Positions 7,901-16,940 of a DNA stretch of 64,000 nt are shown one piece after another. This stretch comes from Lentzea xinjiangensis. GTDB lineage: Bacteria > Actinomycetota > Actinomycetes > Mycobacteriales > Pseudonocardiaceae. How positions within the stretch are numbered: position 1 is the first letter of the stretch; each line of letters opens with the position of its first letter. The notes under the pieces were generated by a model that saw only the letters and a program-made list of their open reading frames with translations, was not told the origin of the DNA and made no database searches. Made by a program: the position numbers and the translations under genes. The stretch spans positions 124,001 to 188,000 of the forward strand of contig NZ_FOFR01000009.1 in assembly GCF_900110955.1 (NCBI RefSeq), in the 5' to 3' direction.

Positions 7901-10030
7901 TCAGGGCCGGAACTCGGCCGGGAAACCAGCCTCCTGAATGGACAATCCGGACGGGCGGAGCATTCCGATGGTGCCCTGGGTGTGCAGGTCCAGGAACATG
8001 TCCACGACGTCCGGGTCGAACTGCTCGCCCCGGCCGGCCCACAGCTCGCGCCGCGCCCGCTCCTCGCCCAGCGCGGTCTGGTGTGGACGGTTCGACCTCA
8101 TCGCCGCCCAGGCGACGCAGACGGACAGGATCCGCGCCTCGGCGCGGATGTCCGCGCCGCGCAGCCCGTCCGGGTAGCCGGTGCCGTCGTAGCGCTCGTG
8201 CTGCTGCCTGATCACGTGCGCCACGCCCGCGAACCCCGGCACCATCCTGGCGAGCCGGTAGCCGAAGTCGGGGTGCTGGCGCAGCAGCCGCCACTCCTCC
8301 TCGGTGAGCGCGCCGGGCTTGGTGAGCACCACCTCGGGGATGATGATCTTGCCGATGTCGTGCAGGCGGCCAGCGAGCTGCGCGACCCTGATCGTCGGCG
8401 CGTCGAGCCCGAACTCGCCCGCGGCCACGCCCGCCCAGCGCGACACCGACCGGCTGTGGTCGTAGCGCTGCAGCCACCCGTCCACCCGGTCGGCGACCTG
8501 GCAGAGGAACTCCGCCATGGCGCCGTCGGTGTCCGGGTCGACCGCGGGCAACGGCTCCGGGCCGACCGCAATGCGGTTGCGGCCCGCCGCCTTCGCCGCG
8601 TACAGCGCGCGGTCGGCGATCACCACGATGTCGTCGGGGCCGTCGCCGTGCGTCGGGAAGCTCGCCGACCCGACGGACACCGTGACGGACAACGGGATGT
8701 CGTCGTTGCCCGCGTTGACCGGGATCGGCTTCTCCGCCACGCGTTCGCGCAGCCGGTTCGCGATCACGGACAGCCTGCCGGGACCGGCCTCCGGCACGAG
8801 CAGCGCGAACTCCTCGCCGCCGTAGCGCGCGAGCACCTCACCGGAGCGCGAGGCCGCGCGCAGCCGGGCGGCGACCTCCATCAGCACGTCGTCGCCCGCG
8901 GGGTGGCCGTAGTTGTCGTTGATCGACTTGAAGCGGTCGACGTCGATGATGAACACCGCGACCGAGCCGTCGTTGCGCCGCGCGCGGGCGATCTCCAGCG
9001 GGAGCTGGGCCTCGAAGAACCTGCGGGTGTGCAGCCCGGTGAGGCTGTCGGTGATCGCGAGCTTGCGCTGGTCGGCCACGAGGCCCGCGAGCCGGGCGAT
9101 GATCAGCAACGACAGCAGCGCGCTGCCCGCCGCGATCACCAGGACGTCCTGCGACGACTCGCCGACGTCGTGCACCAGCATCAGCACCGGCGCGGCGAGC
9201 GCGGCCGACGACAGCGCGATGATCCGGCCGCGGCTCAGGCCGACGTCCTTGACGTGCCCGCGGTCCACCAGCCGCGCCATCGTCGGGTGCAGCGCGGCGG
9301 CACCGATGCACAGGTTGGCCGACAACCAGATGGCGTCGAGGAAGTTGCCCGCGTGGTAGCTGCCGTCGAGCCGTTGCAGCACGTAGATCGTGTCCGCGGT
9401 CAGGATGCCGAGCAGGTTGCCGGTCAGCAGGATGAACGCGCGCGGCCGCGGACCGGCTCCGAAGATCAGCCGCAGCGCCACCACGAAGAGCGCGAGGTCC
9501 ATCATCGGGTAGCCCAGCGACGCGATCTTCACCAGCACCGGTGACGTGAGCCGCGCCTGCGGGCCGATCACGTAGAGCCAGGAGGCCATGCCCGCGACGA
9601 CCGCGAGCACCGCGGCGTCGAGCAGGCTCGGCAGGTCGAGCCCCGGGGTGCGGCGGCGGATCAGCAGGATCACGCCCGCCACCATCAACGGGTAATGCCC
9701 GAGGTAGAAGATGTCCGCGTACGAGGGGTAAACCGTGTGCTCGAAGATGTAGTGCGAGGCGTAGAACGTGAGGTCGGCGATCGCGTAAACGACCTGGCTG
9801 AGTGCGAGGAACACCCACGGCCGCCGCCATTGGGGGCGGTTGCGCTTGACACCGGCGAAAGTCGCGACCGCGGCCGAGGCGCTGATCGTGCAGTAGAGCA
9901 CCACCCGTACCGTTTGCCCCGTCGTTCCCGCAGGGCTGACCGGAATCAGGTAGTAGACGCCCAGCAGCAGGTGACCCACCACCAGGTACATCCACCACGC
10001 TCCGGTCCGGCCGGCACGGAAGATGGTCAC
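7901..10030 (-). CDS. Membrane GGDEF/HD-GYP cyclic-di-GMP protein
   Basis: This 709-residue protein has about nine or ten hydrophobic segments (1-315), a GGDEF domain (about 322-485) and an HD-GYP domain (about 515-680). The cyclase signature is GGEEF (404-408), compatible with active diguanylate cyclases; the upstream inhibitory-site position reads RxxE rather than RxxD. The HD-GYP half keeps His525, His557-Asp558, His586, His611 and GYP (619-620 region). However, the usual trailing ADxFDAL-type segment reads VCVAWAAM (637-644), losing both acidic residues, one of which is normally a metal ligand. So synthesis is likely intact and hydrolysis doubtful. It presumably sets c-di-GMP levels in response to a membrane signal, and stands alone in its neighbourhood. 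Confidence 0.92.
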   Translation of the reverse strand: MTIFRAGRTGAWWMYLVVGHLLLGVYYLIPVSPAGTTGQTVRVVLYCTISASAAVATFAGVKRNRPQWRRPWVFLALSQVVYAIADLTFYASHYIFEHTVYPSYADIFYLGHYPLMVAGVILLIRRRTPGLDLPSLLDAAVLAVVAGMASWLYVIGPQARLTSPVLVKIASLGYPMMDLALFVVALRLIFGAGPRPRAFILLTGNLLGILTADTIYVLQRLDGSYHAGNFLDAIWLSANLCIGAAALHPTMARLVDRGHVKDVGLSRGRIIALSSAALAAPVLMLVHDVGESSQDVLVIAAGSALLSLLIIARLAGLVADQRKLAITDSLTGLHTRRFFEAQLPLEIARARRNDGSVAVFIIDVDRFKSINDNYGHPAGDDVLMEVAARLRAASRSGEVLARYGGEEFALLVPEAGPGRLSVIANRLRERVAEKPIPVNAGNDDIPLSVTVSVGSASFPTHGDGPDDIVVIADRALYAAKAAGRNRIAVGPEPLPAVDPDTDGAMAEFLCQVADRVDGWLQRYDHSRSVSRWAGVAAGEFGLDAPTIRVAQLAGRLHDIGKIIIPEVVLTKPGALTEEEWRLLRQHPDFGYRLARMVPGFAGVAHVIRQQHERYDGTGYPDGLRGADIRAEARILSVCVAWAAMRSNRPHQTALGEERARRELWAGRGEQFDPDVVDMFLDLHTQGTIGMLRPSGLSIQEAGFPAEFRP

Positions 10031-10523
10031 ACGAGACCCCTCGTTCTACGACTTCGTCGAGCCAGGTGATGATGCCCGACTTGGGATGATCGCGGCACCG
10101 CCGTTACTCCAATGAGGTGACCCACCAATACTGACGCTACCGCAGAGCACTGTTCTGTTTTCCGCGTGAAAGAAATCCGAGTGCCACTGCGGCAACCGGG
10201 TGCGCGGACCCTTCCAATCCGCCTGCGGGCGTATCAGGCGGCACTACGACGACTTGATGCCGGACGTGTCGCCGATCCTCGCCCGCGGGCGGTCCCCGAA
10301 CGATTTTCGCACGACTTTTTGCCGCTTGACGGTCAATCGCGCACCTTGTGCGCGAAAGAGGTGGCTCCGGGTGCACCTTCGGCCTGTTGGCGTACCCCGG
10401 ACGAGGTGGTGGGACACCCATCTGTCGCTTTCGCACGACCGATCCGTCTCGTTTCAGCGCTCACCGCCACCACCGAGCACCGGCTGCCCCGGCGGTCACT
10501 CGCGCGCGACCCGCCTGGCTATC
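10031..10523. other. Gene-free divergent promoter region
   Basis: 493 bp between the divergent GGDEF/HD-GYP and SARP-type genes. It is locally AT-richer near 10140-10330, as expected for promoters. Open frames here lack ribosome sites and coding bias. No clear operator palindrome was found. Confidence 0.5.
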
Positions 10524-13205
10524 GTGAGAACCGTGGACGGCGTTCGGTTCGGGGTGCTCGGGCCGCTGCTCGTCACGCACGGGCAGCGGGTCGTGCGCGT
10601 TCCCGCCGGCCAGCCCCGCCAGGTCCTCGTGCTCCTGCTGCTGCACGCCGGCCGGACCGTCGGCGTCGACCACCTGATGTCGGTCCTGTGGGACGGCGAT
10701 CCGCCCGCCAGCGCCCGCAAGGCCGTCCAGGTGCACGTGTCACAGCTCAGGAGGGCGTTGCGGGACCTGCCGGGGGTGAGCCTCGGGTGGTCGCGGCAGG
10801 GGTACCGGCTCGACATCCCCGACCGCTCGCTCGACCTCCAGCTCTTCCGCGAGGCGGAGGACCCCGACGAGGCGTTGAGCCACTGGCGCGGGCCCGCGCT
10901 GGCCGAGCTGACGACGGACACCCGGCTCGCGAGCGAGCTGGAGGAGGAACGGCTCGCCGCGGTCGAGCGCAGGGCCGACAAGGCGATCAAGGAGGGCCGG
11001 TACCACGAGGTGATCGGCGAGCTGACCCGGCACGTCGCCGAACACCCGACCAGGGAGCGGTTGCGGGGCGCGCTGATGATGGCGCTGCACCGCGGCGGGC
11101 GGCAGGCGGACGCCCTGCGGACCTACGACGAGGGACGGCGCCGGCTCGCCGAGGAGCTCGGCCTCGACCCCGGCCAGGAGCTGCGGGACCTGCACGCCGC
11201 GATCCTGCGCGGCGACGTCCCCGCCGTCCCGCGCGAGCTGCCGAAGGCCCCGGAGCCGTTCGTCGGGCGGCGCGCGGAGATCGAGCTGATCACCACCTCG
11301 GCCGACCCGGTGATCGCCGTGCACGGACCCGGCGGGCAGGGCAAGAGCGCGCTCGCCACGGCGGCGGCGCACGCGGTGGCCGAGCGCTTCCCCGACGGTC
11401 AGCTGTACGCGGACCTGCACGGCGCCACGCCGGGGCGGTCACCGCTGTCCCCCGCCGAGGTGGTCCGGCGGTTCCTGCGCGCCCTCGGCACGCCACCGCT
11501 CGCGGTGCCCGCGGACGTCTCCGAAGCCGCCGCGCTCTACCGGTCGACGCTCGCCCGGCGGAAGGTGCTGGTGCTGCTCGACAACGCGGTGGACGCGGCG
11601 CAGGTCGCCCCGCTGCTGCCGGGGCAGCCGGGCTCGGTGGTGCTGATCACGAGCCGGCGGATGCTCGCGACGCTCGGCGCGCGGCACGTGCGGCTCGGCC
11701 CGCTTCCCGAGGACGACGCGCTGCTCCTGCTCGGCGACGACAGCGCGGCGGCGAAGCAGATCGCGCGGGCCTGCGACCACCTGCCGCTGGCCCTCACCAT
11801 CGCGGCCGCCCGCCTGCGGGCGCGGCCGGACTGGACGACGGCGACGCTCGCGAGGCGGCTCGCGGACCGGCGGCACCGGCTGGACGAGCTGCACTTCGAC
11901 GACCTCGGCGTCAGGTCGAGCTTCCAGATCGGCTTCGAGGGCCTGGCCGAGCGGTCGACGAGGGCCTTCACCCTGTTGTGCTGCCTCAACGTTCCGACCG
12001 TGAGCGAACGGACGGCGCGGGCGTTGCTCGGGCAGGACGACGTGGACCGCGTGCTGGACCCGTTGGTGGACGCCAAACTCGTCGAACCGTGCGGCGCACA
12101 GCGGTACCGGGTGCACGACCTGCTCCGGCTGTTTGGCGCCGAGCGCGTGGGTGACGAGAAGCACGAGGCACTCGCCCGAGCGCTCACGCACTACCGCGAG
12201 ACGCTCGCCGCGGCGCTCGGGCAACTGCGCCCGCACGCCTACGGCGCCCTCACGGACCTCGCCGCGCAGCAGCACATCGACGAGCCGTTGCGGTGGTTGA
12301 CCGACGAGGCCGAGAACCTGCTGGCGGCGGCCAGGTCGACGATGGCGGAACCGGAGCTCGCCCACCACGCGCTGGCCATCGCGCACATGCTCTACCCGCA
12401 CCTGTTCAAACAGGACAGGGTCGCCGACCTGGTCGAGCTGGGCCGGGTCGCGGACCGGGCGGCGCGCACGGTCGGCACCTCGGCCGCGGTGCAGACGGCG
12501 CTGCTGGTGCAGTCGGCGGCGAACCGCCGGATCGGCTCGTTCGAGACCGCCCGCGCACAGCTCGAAGAGGTGCTCGAGGCACGTGCCGACGACCCGTTCG
12601 GGCAGGGGCGCGCGCTCGTCGGCATCGGCACGATCCACCGGGAGCTGGGTGAGCTGGAGCTCGCCGAGTCGGCCCTCGTGGCGGCGCTGAAGCTCACCAC
12701 CGAGCACGGACCTGCCGGGGCGCAACGGGTCCCGCTGTCCGCGCTGGCCCAGGTGCACCAGGTGGCCGGCCGGTACGGGCAGGCCCTCGACGCCGCGGTG
12801 GAGAGCCTGGCGCACGCCCGTGCGCACCGGGACACCGCCGGAACGGCGTACGCGCTGGCCTCGCAGGGTCAGGCGCTGTTCCGGCTCGGCCGGCTGGACG
12901 AGGCCGAGGAGGCGCTGACCGAGTGCATCGGCCTGTGCCGGGTGACGGGCGAGCACAACGACGAGTGGCAGGCCCTGCTGTGCCGGGCGGAGGTGCGGCT
13001 GGCCGCGGGGAGGACCGCGCAGGCCGTCGAGGACGCCGAGCGCTGCCTGGAGATCACCGGCGCCCGCGGCGACCGGTACGGCGAGGGCGTCGCGCACCTC
13101 GTGCTCGCCGGGGCGGGCCGGGAAGAACACGCGGACCGGGCGGCCGAACTGCTCGGCACACCCGGTCTGCGCAGGGACAACCTGCTGGACAGCCTGATCA
13201 GCTGA
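10524..13205 (+). CDS. AfsR/SARP-family transcriptional regulator with NB-ARC and TPR domains
   Basis: This is 893 residues from the GTG at 10524; a GTG at 10533 is also possible. Residues about 5-95 form the OmpR-like winged helix (FGVLGPLLV, GQPRQVLVLLLLHAGRTV, VHVSQLRRAL). A BTAD bacterial activation domain follows (about 96-240). An NB-ARC ATPase begins with the P-loop HGPGGQGKSALA (about 266-277), with LVLLDNAVDAAQ as Walker B and a GLPLALTI-like motif (HLPLALTIAA). The C-terminal third is a TPR array. AfsR-type proteins activate secondary metabolism or development after ATP-dependent oligomerisation, often downstream of Ser/Thr kinases. There is no biosynthetic cluster beside it, so it is probably a pleiotropic regulator. 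Confidence 0.92.
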   Translation: MRTVDGVRFGVLGPLLVTHGQRVVRVPAGQPRQVLVLLLLHAGRTVGVDHLMSVLWDGDPPASARKAVQVHVSQLRRALRDLPGVSLGWSRQGYRLDIPDRSLDLQLFREAEDPDEALSHWRGPALAELTTDTRLASELEEERLAAVERRADKAIKEGRYHEVIGELTRHVAEHPTRERLRGALMMALHRGGRQADALRTYDEGRRRLAEELGLDPGQELRDLHAAILRGDVPAVPRELPKAPEPFVGRRAEIELITTSADPVIAVHGPGGQGKSALATAAAHAVAERFPDGQLYADLHGATPGRSPLSPAEVVRRFLRALGTPPLAVPADVSEAAALYRSTLARRKVLVLLDNAVDAAQVAPLLPGQPGSVVLITSRRMLATLGARHVRLGPLPEDDALLLLGDDSAAAKQIARACDHLPLALTIAAARLRARPDWTTATLARRLADRRHRLDELHFDDLGVRSSFQIGFEGLAERSTRAFTLLCCLNVPTVSERTARALLGQDDVDRVLDPLVDAKLVEPCGAQRYRVHDLLRLFGAERVGDEKHEALARALTHYRETLAAALGQLRPHAYGALTDLAAQQHIDEPLRWLTDEAENLLAAARSTMAEPELAHHALAIAHMLYPHLFKQDRVADLVELGRVADRAARTVGTSAAVQTALLVQSAANRRIGSFETARAQLEEVLEARADDPFGQGRALVGIGTIHRELGELELAESALVAALKLTTEHGPAGAQRVPLSALAQVHQVAGRYGQALDAAVESLAHARAHRDTAGTAYALASQGQALFRLGRLDEAEEALTECIGLCRVTGEHNDEWQALLCRAEVRLAAGRTAQAVEDAERCLEITGARGDRYGEGVAHLVLAGAGREEHADRAAELLGTPGLRRDNLLDSLIS

Positions 13206-13220
13206 CCAGTTCGCGTTCGA

Positions 13221-14429
13221 TCAGTCGCCGTACGGGTTCTGGATCGACACGTGCACGTGGTCGTAGTGACCACCCGTCACACCGCTGCCGGCGGTGTAGG
13301 TGCGCCACCCCTCGGACGAGCGGGCCACGCTCCAGATCTTGCCGTCCCAGATCACGTAGCGGACGTCGAGCGCGGCGGCGTGCTGGCGCAGCCAGTTCGC
13401 GAGCTTCCAGCCCTGGGCCTCCTGGGCGGCGTTCGGGTACTGGCCGATCGCGTCGGAGATCGTGCAGTCGAGCGCGTTGCCGGTGTTGTGGTTGCTCGTC
13501 GACGGCTCGCCGGGCCGGTAGTCGCCCACGTAGCACTGCGTCTCACCGGTCAGCTGGGCGATCTGCGTGTCGACGAACTGCGTGCGCGCGCTGGCCTGCG
13601 GTGCGCGGACGGCCTCCTCCGGGTGCGGGTTGTTCGGCGGAGCGGGGTAGGGACCGGGGTCGCCGGGGTCGGGGTCCGGGTCGCTGCCACCGCTGTCACC
13701 GATGCGGTGCGAGGCGTTCTCGTTCTTCAGCCCGGTCTTCAGGTTGCCCTTCGCACCGGCGGGGAACGTCTGGCTGGTGCCACCGTAGTTGCTGTTGAAG
13801 TAGACGGTCACCGGCTTGCTGGTGCGGTTCCAGACGGAGGCGGCGTTGTTCTTGACGCACAGGCCCTGGCCGTTGCCGGCGCCCTTGAACTCGTAGCAGC
13901 TCGGCTGGCTGTCGCCGTAGTTGGCGACCGAGGTCTCGAAGTCGGACACCGAGCCCGCCTGGTCGCTGTTGTAGTACAGGCAGAACTCGTCGTCGTGGCA
14001 GACGCCGTCCCGCGCGTCGGCCGGAGAACCGATGCGGTGCGAGGCGTTCTCGTTCTTCAGCCCGGTCTTCAGGTTGCCCTTCGCACCGGCGGCGAACGTC
14101 TGGCTGGTGCCCGCGTAGCCGCTGTTGAAGAACACCGTGACCGGGCTGCCCATCCGGTTCCAGACCGCGGCCGCGTTGTTCTTCACGCAGACGCCCTGAC
14201 CGTTGCCGGCGCTCTTGAAGTCGTAGCAGGTCGGCTGGCTGTCGCCGTAGTCGGAGATGGAGGTGTTGAAGTCGGAGACCGAGCCGGCCTGGTCGCTGTT
14301 GTAGTACAGGCAGAACTCACCCGACTCGCAGACGCCGTTGCGCGCCGTCGCCGCGGATGCCGGAGAAGTACCGAAGAAGACGCTGATCAGCGCACCGATC
14401 ATCGCCACGAACGTCAATCTCTTCAACAC
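13221..14429 (-). CDS. Secreted protein: two I36 inhibitor-like repeats plus peptidase-like C-terminal domain
   Basis: This 402-residue secreted protein has a signal peptide (about 1-27, ending SAATA). Two near-identical domains of 110 residues follow, each with EFCLYYNSDQAGSVSDF, GDSQPxCYxFK, VKNNAA and LKTGLKNENASHRIG. These resemble peptidase inhibitor family I36 (Streptomyces metalloproteinase inhibitor-like beta/gamma-crystallin folds). After a Pro/Asp linker, the last 120 residues (QCYVGDYRPGEPSTSNHNTG, YVIWDGKIWS, HYDHVHVSI) resemble the ARB-07466/extensin-like domain related to M15 DD-peptidases, with His residues that could bind zinc. Joining an inhibitor module to a cell-wall-peptidase-like module is unusual. 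The gene converges on the SARP-type gene with a 15-bp gap. Confidence 0.85.
   Translation of the reverse strand: MLKRLTFVAMIGALISVFFGTSPASAATARNGVCESGEFCLYYNSDQAGSVSDFNTSISDYGDSQPTCYDFKSAGNGQGVCVKNNAAAVWNRMGSPVTVFFNSGYAGTSQTFAAGAKGNLKTGLKNENASHRIGSPADARDGVCHDDEFCLYYNSDQAGSVSDFETSVANYGDSQPSCYEFKGAGNGQGLCVKNNAASVWNRTSKPVTVYFNSNYGGTSQTFPAGAKGNLKTGLKNENASHRIGDSGGSDPDPDPGDPGPYPAPPNNPHPEEAVRAPQASARTQFVDTQIAQLTGETQCYVGDYRPGEPSTSNHNTGNALDCTISDAIGQYPNAAQEAQGWKLANWLRQHAAALDVRYVIWDGKIWSVARSSEGWRTYTAGSGVTGGHYDHVHVSIQNPYGD
13701..14360 (-). repeat. Tandem 330-bp duplication inside the secreted protein gene
   Basis: Two copies with a period of exactly 330 bp (110 codons) start at about 13701 and 14031. 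The first 80 bp of each are almost identical, differing by a single base near 13764/14094. High DNA identity suggests a recent duplication or gene conversion. Confidence 0.85.
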
Positions 14430-14491
14430 CGTGAGCCCTTCTTCTTGCCGAGTCCCGGAAATTCAGGCGCAGTGCTCTTGCCGGTCACGGC

Positions 14492-14917
14492 TCAGCACCG
14501 CTGGTCCGTGGCCGCGTAACCCTCGCCGCTCGACCACTCGAGCTGGCCGTAGGCCTTGGTGCACACCGAAAGCGTGTTGGCGCCGGAGGACCACACCTCC
14601 TTCTGGTGGTTGCCGCCGCACTTGTAGTCGGCCAGGCCCGAGCTGGTGGAGACGCCGGAGCAGGCCCACCAGGTGCCGCTGTGCGAGTTGCGGAAGCCCT
14701 CCCACACGTAGGTGTAGGCCCAGTTCTTGTTGCACCCCTTGAACTGCTTCACCGATGCGACGGTGGTGCCGCCCGACTTGATGTAGGCGGTCTCGCCGAT
14801 CTGCGTCACCTGCGAGCAGTTCGGGTTGGTCTCGGCGTTCGCCGGCGAGGCGATCCCGAGCAGGGCGCCGACGACGAGCGCCGCGGTGCCGACCGAGCTT
14901 GCGATCTTGACGAACAT
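14492..14917 (-). CDS. Small secreted cysteine-containing protein, unknown function
   Basis: This is a 141-residue exported protein. MFVKIASSVGTAALVVGALL leads to an AxA cleavage site near residue 28 (SPANA|ET). The mature part has six cysteines and many Trp, Tyr and Gly residues (GCNKNWAYTYVWEGF, WWACSGVS, DYKCGG), suggesting a disulfide-bonded beta fold. The GCNKNWAYTYV stretch faintly resembles the CRTNWVRI motif of the DUF2690 protein in the next gene, so the two may be distant relatives. It lies between two other secreted-protein genes on the same strand. No enzymatic motif was found. Confidence 0.75.
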   Translation of the reverse strand: MFVKIASSVGTAALVVGALLGIASPANAETNPNCSQVTQIGETAYIKSGGTTVASVKQFKGCNKNWAYTYVWEGFRNSHSGTWWACSGVSTSSGLADYKCGGNHQKEVWSSGANTLSVCTKAYGQLEWSSGEGYAATDQRC

Positions 14918-14992
14918 GCTTCTCCCTCTGGAAAACAGCGGTGGTGCGAGACGGAGGTCAGTCGGTGATGTAGCCGGTCACGGCACGCCCCC

Positions 14993-15412
14993 TCAGCAGT
15001 CGCTCGACTGGAGCCGGGCGGTGTGGTGGGCGCCGTCGCGGTCGACGTAGGCCACCTCGCCGCGGGCGCAACCGGGCGCGTACACCATGTTTCCCCAGTG
15101 GTTGCCCGGCGTTCCCGGCGCGACGAAGCCGACGCGGTCGCTGCTCGTCCACACGGTGATGCGCAGTGCCGAGTCGCCGCCGGAGTAGTTCGAGATCCGC
15201 ACCCAGTTCGTCCGGCACGCGGGCGACCAGCGCAGCTCGGCCGTGCCGGACGTGAACATCGCCGCGGTGTCGGCGACCGTCGTGCTACCGGCGCACCCGG
15301 CGGCGACGGGGTCCTCGCCGTTGCACCCGCGTCCGCTGCACGACGCGGCTTGCGCGTCCGGCGCCGCCAGGAACAGGAGCGCGGTCGCGGCGATCAGGGC
15401 TGTCGGCTTCAT
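14993..15412 (-). CDS. DUF2690 family secreted protein
   Basis: This 139-residue protein has a signal peptide (about 1-22, DAQA|AS). It shows the DUF2690 pattern: CNGEDPVAAGCAG near the start, a threonine/alanine stretch, then AELRWSPACRTNWVRIS, and a C-terminal CARGEVAYVDRDG. Such proteins are common in actinomycetes, either free or fused to helix-turn-helix regulators, and their function is unknown. About 75 bp separate it from the small secreted protein downstream. The upstream spacer contains repeated TGTCAG elements. Confidence 0.85.
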   Translation of the reverse strand: MKPTALIAATALLFLAAPDAQAASCSGRGCNGEDPVAAGCAGSTTVADTAAMFTSGTAELRWSPACRTNWVRISNYSGGDSALRITVWTSSDRVGFVAPGTPGNHWGNMVYAPGCARGEVAYVDRDGAHHTARLQSSDC

Positions 15413-15455
15413 GGCGCTGACCCTGCCGGGGTGCGCTCACAGCGACCTGACAGCT

Positions 15456-15482
15456 ACACCCCGTCAGGTGTCAGCGGGGTGT
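15456..15482. promoter_or_regulatory. Inverted repeat with TGTCAG half-sites between divergent genes
   Basis: ACACCCCG and CGGGGTGT form an 8-bp inverted repeat around an 11-nt spacer. TGTCAG/CTGACA occurs several times at 15447-15486. It lies between the divergent DUF2690 and DUF2306 genes, 44 bp from the former's start, where an operator would sit. No regulator is identified. Confidence 0.35.
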
Positions 15483-15605
15483 CAGAACCGCAGCACAACG
15501 CTGTTCCGTCACCGTGCACAGCCCGGACGCGGCCGCCGGGCCGCCTTGCCCGGGACGTCAGCGAGCGGTGCGTGAGCGGTAAGCGGTTGTTGTGATCGTG
15601 GCGCC

Positions 15606-16268
15606 ATGACGTGGTTGCGCAAGCCTTGGGTGGGCCCGTTGGCCTTCGTGGTGGTGGCGTTCGTGGCGTTCTCGCTGCCGCCCTACCTCACCGGTGACCG
15701 TGTGCAGGCGCGCGTGCAGTCGGACTGGGGACCGCACTACCCCCTGCTCGTCGTGCACGTCGTCTGCGGGGCGGTCGCGATTCTGACGTGTGTGGTGCAG
15801 ATCTGGCCGTGGTTCCGTGGCCGCTTCCCCGCATGGCACCGCCGCATCGGCCGTGTCTACGTGTGGGGCGGTGTGCTCCCCAGCGGTCTGGCCGGGCTGG
15901 TCGTCGGCTGGATGACGCCGTTCGGGCCGGTCGCGGCGGTCAGCAACGTGATGCTTGCCCTGCTGTGGCTGCTGTTCACCTCACTGGCGTGGCGTGCGGC
16001 GCGGCGGCGGCAGTTCCGGGACCACCGCAAGTGGATGATCCGCAGCTTCGTGCTGACCGTCTCGATCATCACCAACCGGATCTGGGGCGTGCTCGCGTTC
16101 CTCTTCCTGGCGGGCAGCGTGCCGGAGGAGGAGCTGCCGAACACGATCGCCGGCATCTCGACGTGGACCGGCTGGGTGGTGCCGCTGCTGGTCTCGCAGT
16201 GGTGGCTGGAGCGCAGGCCCGCGCAGCGCCCCGCGGCGGTCGAGCAGCGGGAAACCGTTCCCGTGTGA
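15606..16268 (+). CDS. DUF2306 membrane protein
   Basis: This 220-residue protein has about six transmembrane helices. Family features are an early HVVCGAVAILTCVVQIWPWF helix, then FPAWHRRIGRVYVWGGVLPSG and, near the C-terminus, RQFRDHRKWMIRSFVLT. The paired WHRRxGR and HRKWMIRS motifs contain histidines inside or at the edge of helices and could bind haem or a metal, but no function is established. The ATG at 15606 gives the first helix directly. A 27-bp gap separates it from the cyclophilin gene, so the two may be co-transcribed. Confidence 0.87.
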   Translation: MTWLRKPWVGPLAFVVVAFVAFSLPPYLTGDRVQARVQSDWGPHYPLLVVHVVCGAVAILTCVVQIWPWFRGRFPAWHRRIGRVYVWGGVLPSGLAGLVVGWMTPFGPVAAVSNVMLALLWLLFTSLAWRAARRRQFRDHRKWMIRSFVLTVSIITNRIWGVLAFLFLAGSVPEEELPNTIAGISTWTGWVVPLLVSQWWLERRPAQRPAAVEQRETVPV

Positions 16269-16295
16269 GGGTCGTGGCGGCTACGGTCGGCACCC

Positions 16296-16940
16296 ATGAG
16301 GCTACTGCTCGCTGTCTTGATGATGGTCGTCCTCGCCCCGGTCGCGTCCGCCGAGCCGCTGACCAGGCCGCCGACCGCGAAGTGCGAGTTCATCCCGACG
16401 CCGGAGAACCCGGCGGCGCGCCCGGTGCCGGTGCCGTCCGCCGTCGTGCCGGCGAAGGGCACGGTGAAGGTCACCATCGTGACGAACTACGGCGTGGTCG
16501 TGGCGAAGCTCGACCGCGCCAACGCGCCGTGCGCGGTGGAGAACTTCGCGCACCTGGCGCGGCACTGGTTCTACACGATGACGCAGTGCTGGCGCCTGAC
16601 CGACACCGCGCGCCTGGGCGTCCTGCAGTGCGGTGACATCTACCGGGCCGAGGAGGGCGGCCCCGGCTACCGGTTCGCCGACGAGGTGACCGGCGCCGAG
16701 ACCTACCCGCGCGGCACCATCGCCTACGGCAACCAGGGACCCGGCACGAACGGCAGCGAGTTCTTCATCGTGCACTCGTTCGCCAACATCCGGCCCGTCT
16801 ACACCGTGATGGGCCACGTCATCCACGGCATGGACACGCTGGACCGGATCGTCGAGGCCGGGATCGTGCCGCAGCCGGACGGGACCCTGGACGGCGCGCC
16901 GAGGAAGCCGGTCAGGATCCTGCACGTTCTCGCAGGCTAG
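16296..16940 (+). CDS. Secreted cyclophilin-type peptidyl-prolyl isomerase
   Basis: This 214-residue protein has a short signal peptide (about 1-19, MRLLLAVLMMVVLAPVASA). The cyclophilin domain covers about 55-212: VTIVTNYGVVVAKLD, PCAVENFAHLARHWFY, LQCGDI in place of QGGD, TIAYGNQGPGTNGSEFFIV and YTVMGHVIHGMDTLD. It should catalyse cis-trans isomerisation of prolyl bonds in proteins folding outside the membrane. No lipobox is seen, so it is probably free or peptidoglycan-associated. Its 3' end overlaps the convergent hypothetical gene by 29 bp. Confidence 0.9.
   Translation: MRLLLAVLMMVVLAPVASAEPLTRPPTAKCEFIPTPENPAARPVPVPSAVVPAKGTVKVTIVTNYGVVVAKLDRANAPCAVENFAHLARHWFYTMTQCWRLTDTARLGVLQCGDIYRAEEGGPGYRFADEVTGAETYPRGTIAYGNQGPGTNGSEFFIVHSFANIRPVYTVMGHVIHGMDTLDRIVEAGIVPQPDGTLDGAPRKPVRILHVLAG

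Noticed and set aside
5909-9544. Very long plus-strand open frame antisense to the permease and GGDEF/HD-GYP genes
   Set aside because: The product is low-complexity Arg/Asp/His/Val, the usual shadow of high-GC genes; the minus-strand genes have full domain matches.
10524-13205. Pathway-specific activator of a biosynthetic gene cluster
   Set aside because: No biosynthetic genes lie nearby; the large NB-ARC/TPR form is more often pleiotropic.
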